Program-made: the position numbers and the translations under genes
In this document: piece after piece, positions 34,658 to 40,185 of the stretch
Layout: every line of letters starts with the position of its first letter
Numbering within the stretch: the stretch's first letter is position 1
Origin: Planctomycetota bacterium
GTDB taxonomy: Bacteria > Planctomycetota > UBA1135 > UBA2386
Assembly (NCBI GenBank): GCA_020638655.1
Contig: JACKIC010000007.1
Location: forward strand, 405,647 to 469,646
Length of the DNA stretch: 64,000 nucleotides
Direction: 5' to 3'
Notes under the pieces: model-generated
Told to the model about the DNA's origin: nothing
What the model saw: only the letters and a program-made list of their open reading frames with translations
Databases searched by the model: none

Positions 34658-35299
34658 ATGACTCGCAAGGCAATCGCGCTGCTCTCGGGCGGGCTCGACT
34701 CCGGGGTCGCCGCGGCCCAGTTCGTCGCGGACGGCGGTTCCGTCACCCATGCCCTGTTCTTCCTGTACGGCCAGCGCGCGGCGCCGCGCGAAGCGGCCGC
34801 CTCGCGCGCCCTGGCGCAGAAGTGGGGCGCGCAATGGGTGCCGATCGAGCTGCCGTGGCTCGGGGAGCTGGCGAGCCATGCGGGCTCGGCGTTGACCGAT
34901 CCTGGCCGGGAACTGCCGCGCGGCACGGCGGAGCGTCCAGGGGACGCCGCCAGCGCCGCGGCCGTCTGGGTGCCGGCGCGCAACGCCGTGTTCGTCGCCG
35001 TCGCCGCCGCCTTCGCCGAGGCCCACGGCGCCGAATGCGTCGTCGCCGGCTTCAACCGCGAAGAGGCAGAGACGTTCCCCGACAACTCGAGTGCGTTCCT
35101 GCAGGCCGCGACGGCCTTCCTGGGGCTCGGAACGCGCTCGGGCGTGGCGGTGGTCAGCCCGACGCTCGACCTCGACAAGGCCGGCATCGTCGCCGCGGCG
35201 CGGCAGCTGGGCCTGGTGCAGGGCGACTTCTGGTCGTGCTACGAAGCCGGGGATCAGCCCTGCAGCACCTGCGAGTCCTGCCTGCGCTCGCGCTGGTAG
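34658..35299 (+). CDS. queC: 7-cyano-7-deazaguanine synthase (QueC family)
   Basis: A 213-residue protein that uses ATP and ammonia to turn 7-carboxy-7-deazaguanine into preQ0, on the way to queuosine. The PP-loop ATP site ALLSGGLDSGVA is at the N terminus, and FNREEAETFPDNSSAFLQA and the zinc-binding cysteines CYEAGDQPCSTCESCLRSRW at the C terminus match QueC. ATG 34658 follows GGAGAAGG closely; ATG 34646 is an alternative. Other queuosine genes are not present. Confidence 0.88.
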   Translation: MTRKAIALLSGGLDSGVAAAQFVADGGSVTHALFFLYGQRAAPREAAASRALAQKWGAQWVPIELPWLGELASHAGSALTDPGRELPRGTAERPGDAASAAAVWVPARNAVFVAVAAAFAEAHGAECVVAGFNREEAETFPDNSSAFLQAATAFLGLGTRSGVAVVSPTLDLDKAGIVAAARQLGLVQGDFWSCYEAGDQPCSTCESCLRSRW

Positions 35300-35304
35300 G
35301 GGCT

Positions 35305-35383
35305 GCGTACGTGCCGGGTACAAACGACACAGGGCCGGCCGCAAAGCGGCGGGCCCTGTGTCGTTTGTGCCCGGTTCGTACGC
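35305..35383. terminator. 79-bp near-perfect palindrome between convergent genes
   Basis: Bases 35305-35342 pair with 35346-35383 around an AAA loop. Of the paired positions only two are mismatched and two are G-T pairs. It lies 5 bp after the queC stop and 5 bp before the end of the convergent pilin gene. Its position suits a bidirectional terminator, but it is far longer than a standard intrinsic terminator and has no U-tract, so it may be a dispersed palindromic element. Confidence 0.65.
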
Positions 35384-35388
35384 GCAGC

Positions 35389-36060
35389 TCAGCGCAGCAG
35401 GCGCCAGGTGTTGCCGTCGGCGCCCAGCGAGTCGGCGGCGAGTTGGCCACCGGCGATGTTGGTCGCGGGCACACCGGTCATCGCGGCGCCCGCGGGCGGG
35501 ATGCTGGTGAGGCCGTTGTAGTTGGCGTCCTTGGCGACCAGGATCTCACCGGTCTGGTTGATGTAGAACGTGCTGGTGCCCGAGCGGCCGCGGGAGCGCG
35601 GCCAGGCGACGCAGGCCCAGGCGACCTCGGCCTGGTCGGTGTCGATCGCCGCGGCGTTGGCCGAGGTGGCGAGCACGCCGTCGCCGGCCGCGTCGGGAAC
35701 GTAGAGTGCGATCAGGTAGCCCTTGCTGCCGGCGTAGCCGGCGGCGTCGAGGGTGCCCAGCGAGGTGGCCAGGGCGGTCGGCGTCAGCGCGGCGCTGCCG
35801 TCGCGCAACGACTCCATGCCGGCGAGTTCGGCCAGGCCGAGCGCTTCGCCGCGGCCGTCGTGATCGACGTCGAGCACGGCGCGCGCCTGGCACTGCGTCT
35901 GGGCGGTGCTGATGGTGCGCAGCGTGGCGACCACGGCGCGTTCGTTGGCCACGGCCCGGCTGCTCACCAGGTTGGGCACGGCGACGCCAGCGACGATGCT
36001 GACGATGGCCGTCACGATCATCAACTCGATCAGGGTGAAACCGGACTCTCTGGACACCAT
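35389..36060 (-). CDS. Type IV pilin-like / type II secretion pseudopilin protein
   Basis: A 223-residue protein. RESGFTLIELMIVTAIVSIV is the prepilin N terminus: a Gly just before the cleavage point, Phe at +1, Glu at +5, then a hydrophobic helix. The C-terminal domain has AQTQCQARAVLDVDHDG and DAAGYAGSKGYLIALYVPD and is otherwise unfamiliar. It should be processed by a prepilin peptidase (not in the window) and join a pilus or pseudopilus. GGAGGT stands just upstream of ATG 36060. The next 204 bp to folP show no other gene. Confidence 0.85.
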   Translation of the reverse strand: MVSRESGFTLIELMIVTAIVSIVAGVAVPNLVSSRAVANERAVVATLRTISTAQTQCQARAVLDVDHDGRGEALGLAELAGMESLRDGSAALTPTALATSLGTLDAAGYAGSKGYLIALYVPDAAGDGVLATSANAAAIDTDQAEVAWACVAWPRSRGRSGTSTFYINQTGEILVAKDANYNGLTSIPPAGAAMTGVPATNIAGGQLAADSLGADGNTWRLLR

Positions 36061-36264
36061 GGGACCTCCAATGCTCCTCACGTCAACCGTCCCGTTCTTC
36101 GACGCCGCCCGTCCCGGTGCGTGCCTGCGGCGAACGTCGGCAGCGGTCGATCGCGCGGTGGCACGGTCCGACTCTCGATCTGGAACCCGGCTCAAGCCCG
36201 GGCGCGGAACTGGCCAGCTGTCCCTTTGCAGGAGCGCCCCGGCGCGTTAACCAGGGGCACGCCA

Positions 36265-37074
36265 ATGGTCGGCATCTTCGGCATCGTCAACGTCACCCGC
36301 GACTCGTTCTCGGACGGGGGCCGCTTCCTGGCCACGGACCGGGCCCTGGCGCACGCCGAGGCGCTGCTGCAGGCGGGGGCCGACGTGCTCGACCTGGGCG
36401 CCGAGTCGACCCATCCCGACGCCGAGGACGTGCCCGCAGCAGTCGAGATCGAGCGCCTCGAGCCGCTGGTGCGAACGCTCGTGGCGCGCGGCGCGATCGT
36501 CAGCATCGACACCTGCAAGGCGGCGGTGATGGCGCACCTTGCGGCGCTCGGGGCGACGTTCTGGAACGACGTCAACGGGCTGCGCGACCCCGAGGCGCTG
36601 GCGACGGCAGCGGCCCTGCCCACGACCGTGCGTTTCGTGGTGATGTTCTCGCGGGCGGCCGGCGGGCGCGCCGAGCGCGGCACCGACGACGGCGATCCCA
36701 CGGGCACGTTCGCGGCGATCGGGGCCTTCTTCGCCGAACGCATCGCCGCGTGCGAAGCCGCCGGCATCGATCGACGGCGGCTCGTGCTCGACCCGGGCAT
36801 GGGCTTCTTCCTGGGGCCGACACCGGCGCCGAGTCTGCACGTGTTGCGGCACCTCGACGAGCTGCGCACCTTCGGCCTGCCGCTGCTGGTCTCGGTGTCG
36901 CGCAAGTCGTTCCTCGGCGCGCTCAGCGGCGCCGCCCTCGAACATCGCGGTCCGCCGACGCTGGCTGCCGAACTGTGCGCCGCGCGGCGCGGCGCCGACT
37001 ATCTGCGTACCCACGACGTCGCGGCGCTGCGCGCGGCGCTGGCCGTGCAGGACGCGATCGAGGGGGCGCCATGA
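36265..37074 (+). CDS. folP: Dihydropteroate synthase, slightly divergent
   Basis: A 269-residue TIM-barrel enzyme that joins p-aminobenzoate to the pterin pyrophosphate in folate synthesis. Motifs are GIVNVTRDSFSDGG, ADVLDLGAESTHPDAE, WNDVNGL, LDPGMGF and VSVSRKSFLGAL. The first loop has Arg in place of the usual Pro (NVTPDSF), and the second reads STHPD where STRPG is usual, so the Arg and Gly of the pterin-diphosphate loop are changed. It may be a true FolP or a specialised paralogue. The stop overlaps the rhomboid start (ATGA). Confidence 0.88.
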   Translation: MVGIFGIVNVTRDSFSDGGRFLATDRALAHAEALLQAGADVLDLGAESTHPDAEDVPAAVEIERLEPLVRTLVARGAIVSIDTCKAAVMAHLAALGATFWNDVNGLRDPEALATAAALPTTVRFVVMFSRAAGGRAERGTDDGDPTGTFAAIGAFFAERIAACEAAGIDRRRLVLDPGMGFFLGPTPAPSLHVLRHLDELRTFGLPLLVSVSRKSFLGALSGAALEHRGPPTLAAELCAARRGADYLRTHDVAALRAALAVQDAIEGAP

Positions 37075-37844
37075 TCCCGCTGCGCGACAGCATCCCGACG
37101 ACGCGCCGCCCGGTCGTGACCCAGGCGATGATCGCGCTGTGCGCGGCGGTGTTCGTCTGGCAGCTCGGCGACCCGCAGGGTCACCTGATCGAGCGCCTGG
37201 GCATGGTGCCGGCGCGCGTCTCCGACCCCGACGTGCGCATCCTCGTGCCCGAGGAAGGCGCGCTGTTCGGCGCGCGGCGCATGCTGCCCGCCTGGGTGCC
37301 CGGCTGGCTGACCTTGCTGACCTGCACGTTCCTGCACGGCGGCTGGCTGCACTTCCTGGGCAACATGCTGTTCCTGTGGATCTTCGGCGACAACGTCGAG
37401 GAGCGCTTCGGCCGCGTCAAGTTCCTGCTGTTCTACCTGGGCTGCGGCGTCGCGGCCTCGGCGTCGCACCTCTTGACCGCGCCCGATTCGAAGGTGCCGA
37501 CGCTGGGCGCGAGCGGCGCGATCGCCGGCGTGATGGGCGCCTACATGTTCCTGTATCCGCACGCGCGCGTGCAGATGCTGTTCATCTGGGGCTTCTTCGT
37601 CGACGTCATCGTGCTGCCCGCGCCGTTCTTCCTCGGCTACTGGTTCCTGCTGCAGCTCGTGCCGGGGCTGATCGGCCTCGGGCACGAAGGCGGCGGCGTG
37701 GCCTGGTGGGCGCACATCGGCGGCTTCGTCGTCGGCGCCGGCGTCGCCGCGCTGCTGCGCGCGGGCGAGCGGCTGCGGCCCGCGCCCACCGAGATCGTGC
37801 TCAACCGCCGCCGATTCGGGCGCTTGCCGCCACCGCGCTTCTGA
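37071..37844 (+). CDS. Rhomboid family intramembrane serine protease
   Basis: A 257-residue polytopic membrane protein. The catalytic Ser is in LGASGAIAGVMGAYMF, at about residue 146, and the catalytic His in WWAHIGGFVVGAG, at about 215; the oxyanion-associated motif LHFLGNMLFLWIFGDNVEER precedes both. A soluble loop of about 35 residues (PARVSDPDVRILVPEEGA) lies between helices 1 and 2. It is translationally coupled to folP by a 4-bp overlap. Confidence 0.92.
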   Translation: MIPLRDSIPTTRRPVVTQAMIALCAAVFVWQLGDPQGHLIERLGMVPARVSDPDVRILVPEEGALFGARRMLPAWVPGWLTLLTCTFLHGGWLHFLGNMLFLWIFGDNVEERFGRVKFLLFYLGCGVAASASHLLTAPDSKVPTLGASGAIAGVMGAYMFLYPHARVQMLFIWGFFVDVIVLPAPFFLGYWFLLQLVPGLIGLGHEGGGVAWWAHIGGFVVGAGVAALLRAGERLRPAPTEIVLNRRRFGRLPPPRF

Positions 37845-37889
37845 ACGGCCGCGGCCTTCGCCGGCCATGCCAAGCGCGCTTCGCCGGCC

Positions 37890-37906
37890 GGTCCCGCCCC
37901 GGGACC
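37890..37906 (+). terminator. Weak hairpin after the rhomboid gene
   Basis: GGTCCC/GGGACC with a GCCCC loop, 45 bp after the rhomboid stop in a 159-bp gap filled with other short palindromic GC runs. Without a T-run, this is a candidate only. Confidence 0.25.
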
Positions 37907-38003
37907 CGGGTCCGGTCCCACCGTGGTGCACCTCGGCTCAAGTCGTGGCCGGGGTTGGTCGAAAGTCGCTTCGTCGCCGCTGCATCGGGCGACCAGAAGG
38001 CGC

Positions 38004-38762
38004 ATGGAAACCGTTCACGACATCAAGGAAGCCCTGTCCGCCAAGTCGCGCACCGCGACCCTGGACGAGCTGCGTAACGAAGGTCGCAAACGTGTGCGCT
38101 TGATCCGCGCCGAACACGTCGCGGCGATGGTTGCCGAGGCGGTCAACGCCGCGGTCGAACAGTCCGGCCTGCTGCCGCCCGAAGAGGTGGAGCGGCTGGT
38201 CGACAAGAGCCGTCAGGAGTTCCGTTCGATTCTCAAGGAGCGCGAGCAGGAAGTGCAGCGCGCGCAGGAGACCGAACAGGAGCTGCAGGAGCTGCGCGAG
38301 CGCTTCGAGGAGACCTCGAACGCGTTGGCGGCGGCCCGGCAGCAGCTCAGCGAACTGCAGAGCGCCGCGCCCACGGGCGTCGCCGCGCCCGCGCCGGCGC
38401 TCGCCGGCGGGCCGTCGGCGGACATGCTGATGGCGATGATGCAGGAGATGGCCAACATGAAGGCCAGCCTGATGACGCAGCAGAACGGTCAGCAGACCGC
38501 GCCGGCAGCCGCCGGTGGCGACCTCTCGGCCGCGATCGACAAGCTCGCCGGGTCGCTCAACGACCGGCTCGAGAAGTTCGGTCGCAAGATGGGCATCAGC
38601 TCGGCGGTCGAGTCCGACCAGCCGATCGACTTCGGCGGCATGTTCCGCGACGTGGACAAGACCGTCGAGTCGAACATGGACAACATCAAGGTCAAGCAGA
38701 AGTCGGGCGGCGGCATCGCTGCCAACCTGGCCAAGCTCAAGAAACTCAAGGGCGGCGGCTGA
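38004..38762 (+). CDS. Coiled-coil protein paired with an actin-like gene
   Basis: A 252-residue cytosolic protein with no signal or membrane helix. Residues 15-60 are charged (TLDELRNEGRKRVRLIRAEH) and residues 65-130 form a heptad coiled coil (EFRSILKEREQEVQRAQETE, then ELRERFEETSNALAAARQQL). A Pro/Ala linker follows, then a Met-rich segment (ADMLMAMMQEMANMKASLM), a second helix and a Gly/Lys tail (LAKLKKLKGGG). AGAAGG lies 4 nt before ATG 38004. It precedes the actin-like gene by 50 bp on the same strand and could be its partner, nucleator or membrane link. No known family is recognised. Confidence 0.72.
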   Translation: METVHDIKEALSAKSRTATLDELRNEGRKRVRLIRAEHVAAMVAEAVNAAVEQSGLLPPEEVERLVDKSRQEFRSILKEREQEVQRAQETEQELQELRERFEETSNALAAARQQLSELQSAAPTGVAAPAPALAGGPSADMLMAMMQEMANMKASLMTQQNGQQTAPAAAGGDLSAAIDKLAGSLNDRLEKFGRKMGISSAVESDQPIDFGGMFRDVDKTVESNMDNIKVKQKSGGGIAANLAKLKKLKGGG

Positions 38763-38812
38763 GGGCGGGGGTCCCTTCGGTCAGCCACCTACACGAGACG
38801 AGGCGGAGAGAA

Positions 38813-39859
38813 ATGACGGAGCACGACAACAACTTCGATTCGAGCACCGATTCCGGTGCGGATACTGCGATCGCCCTGGGCAAGGGCCTCGACGTCGGCA
38901 CCGCGAACCTCGCGGCAGCGGTGCAGAACGACGAGGGTGGCATCACGGTGAACGTGGAGCGCAACGCGTTCCTCGACATCCCGAGCGACGTCTACAGCAA
39001 GAACATGCTGACGAAGCTCAAGGTGCCCTACATCGTCCACAACAACAAGCTCGTCGTGATCGGCGAAGCGGCCTTCGAACTCGCCAACGTGTTCGGCCGT
39101 GAGACGCGCCGCCCGATGGCGGACGGTCTGATCAGCCCGAACGAGCAGGACGCCTTGCCGATGATGAAGATGATCATCAGCAAGATCCTGGGCGAGCCGC
39201 GCGTGCAGGGTGAGAACTGCTACTTCTGCGTTCCCGCCGAGTCGCTCGACGTCGACAACAACATCGTCTACCACCAGGGCCTGTTCGAGAGCATGGTGAA
39301 CAAGCTCGGCTACACCGCGCACGCCATCAACGAAGCCCACGCCGTGGTCTTCGCCGAGCTCGCGGAGAACGAGTTCACCGGCATCGGCCTGTCGTTCGGC
39401 GGTGGCATGGCCAACGCCTGCATCGCCTACAAGTCGATCCCGTGCCTGTCGTTCTCGGTCGCCCGCGGCGGTGACTGGATCGACAAGAACGTCGCCAACG
39501 TGCTCGGCTGCCCGCGCAGCAAGGCCACGCACATCAAGGAGCGCGGCATCGACATCCGCGACCCGAAGAGCCGCGAGGAAGAGGCCGTCGCGATCTACTA
39601 CCGCAGCCTGATCAACTACGTGCTGCAGAACATCAAGGCGCGCTTCGAGTCCGGCCAGAACATGCCGAGCTTCAACACGCCGATCGACATCGCCTGTGCC
39701 GGCGGCACGTCGATGATCGGCGGCTTCATCGAGGTCTTCCGCGAGGAGTTCGCGAAGATCGACTTCCCGATCCCGGTCGGTCGCATCTTCCGCAGCGAAG
39801 AGGCCCTGACGGCGGTCGCGAAGGGCTGCCTGGTGGCCGCGGCCATCGGCGAAGCCTGA
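38813..39859 (+). CDS. Actin-like ATPase, divergent member of the MreB/ParM superfamily
   Basis: A 348-residue protein. GKGLDVGTANLAAAV near residue 24 is the phosphate-1 loop. YTAHAINEAHAVVFAEL corresponds to the connect-1 region. GIGLSFGGGMANACIAY at 190-206 is the phosphate-2 loop, where the usual Asp is replaced (SFGGG in place of DIGGG), and IDIACAGGTSMIGGF near 292-306 is the adenosine motif. It could assemble into filaments, or be an Hsp70-like switch. GGAG is 5 nt upstream. MreB or FtsA are not its closest match by eye. It is probably co-transcribed with the preceding coiled-coil gene. Confidence 0.8.
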   Translation: MTEHDNNFDSSTDSGADTAIALGKGLDVGTANLAAAVQNDEGGITVNVERNAFLDIPSDVYSKNMLTKLKVPYIVHNNKLVVIGEAAFELANVFGRETRRPMADGLISPNEQDALPMMKMIISKILGEPRVQGENCYFCVPAESLDVDNNIVYHQGLFESMVNKLGYTAHAINEAHAVVFAELAENEFTGIGLSFGGGMANACIAYKSIPCLSFSVARGGDWIDKNVANVLGCPRSKATHIKERGIDIRDPKSREEEAVAIYYRSLINYVLQNIKARFESGQNMPSFNTPIDIACAGGTSMIGGFIEVFREEFAKIDFPIPVGRIFRSEEALTAVAKGCLVAAAIGEA

Positions 39860-39873
39860 TCGCCGCGCGCTGA

Positions 39874-40161
39874 TCAGAAGAGCGGAGATCGACCGTCGGC
39901 CCTGCCGTCTTCGCGGTCGATCTCCATCGCGCGCTGGCGGAACTCCGCCTCGGTGCAGACGCCCTTCTCGACGCACAGGCGCTGCACGGTCTTCACGGCC
40001 AGCGCCAGCTCGCCCATCGCGGCGAGCAGCCGCTCACTGTCGACGCCGCCGCCGTTGTTGCGCAGCGAGCGCAGCTCGGCGCGCAGTTCGTCGGCGTCCT
40101 GCTGGGCGCGGTCGATGCGGCTGTGTTGATAGAAGTCGAAGATCCAGTTGATGAGGCCCAT
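39874..40161 (-). CDS. Small coiled-coil protein with amphipathic N terminus
   Basis: A 95-residue protein starting MGLINWIFDFYQHSRIDRA, an amphipathic helix that could touch membrane. AQQDADELRAELRSLRNN is coiled coil, and a helical unit (ALAVKTVQRLCVEKGVCTEA) follows. It converges on the actin-like gene with 14 bp between, so it is not in that operon. I do not recognise a family, but the codon pattern and helical periodicity are protein-like. Confidence 0.65.
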   Translation of the reverse strand: MGLINWIFDFYQHSRIDRAQQDADELRAELRSLRNNGGGVDSERLLAAMGELALAVKTVQRLCVEKGVCTEAEFRQRAMEIDREDGRADGRSPLF

Positions 40162-40185
40162 GCGGGCATCATCGCAGCAGCGGGC

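Noticed and set aside
31401..34673. A 1090-codon minus-strand frame opposite the large lipoprotein
   Set aside because: Composition is dominated by Arg, Asp, His and Val as expected for antisense of a GC3-rich gene; no domain is recognisable and the sense strand has a convincing lipoprotein.
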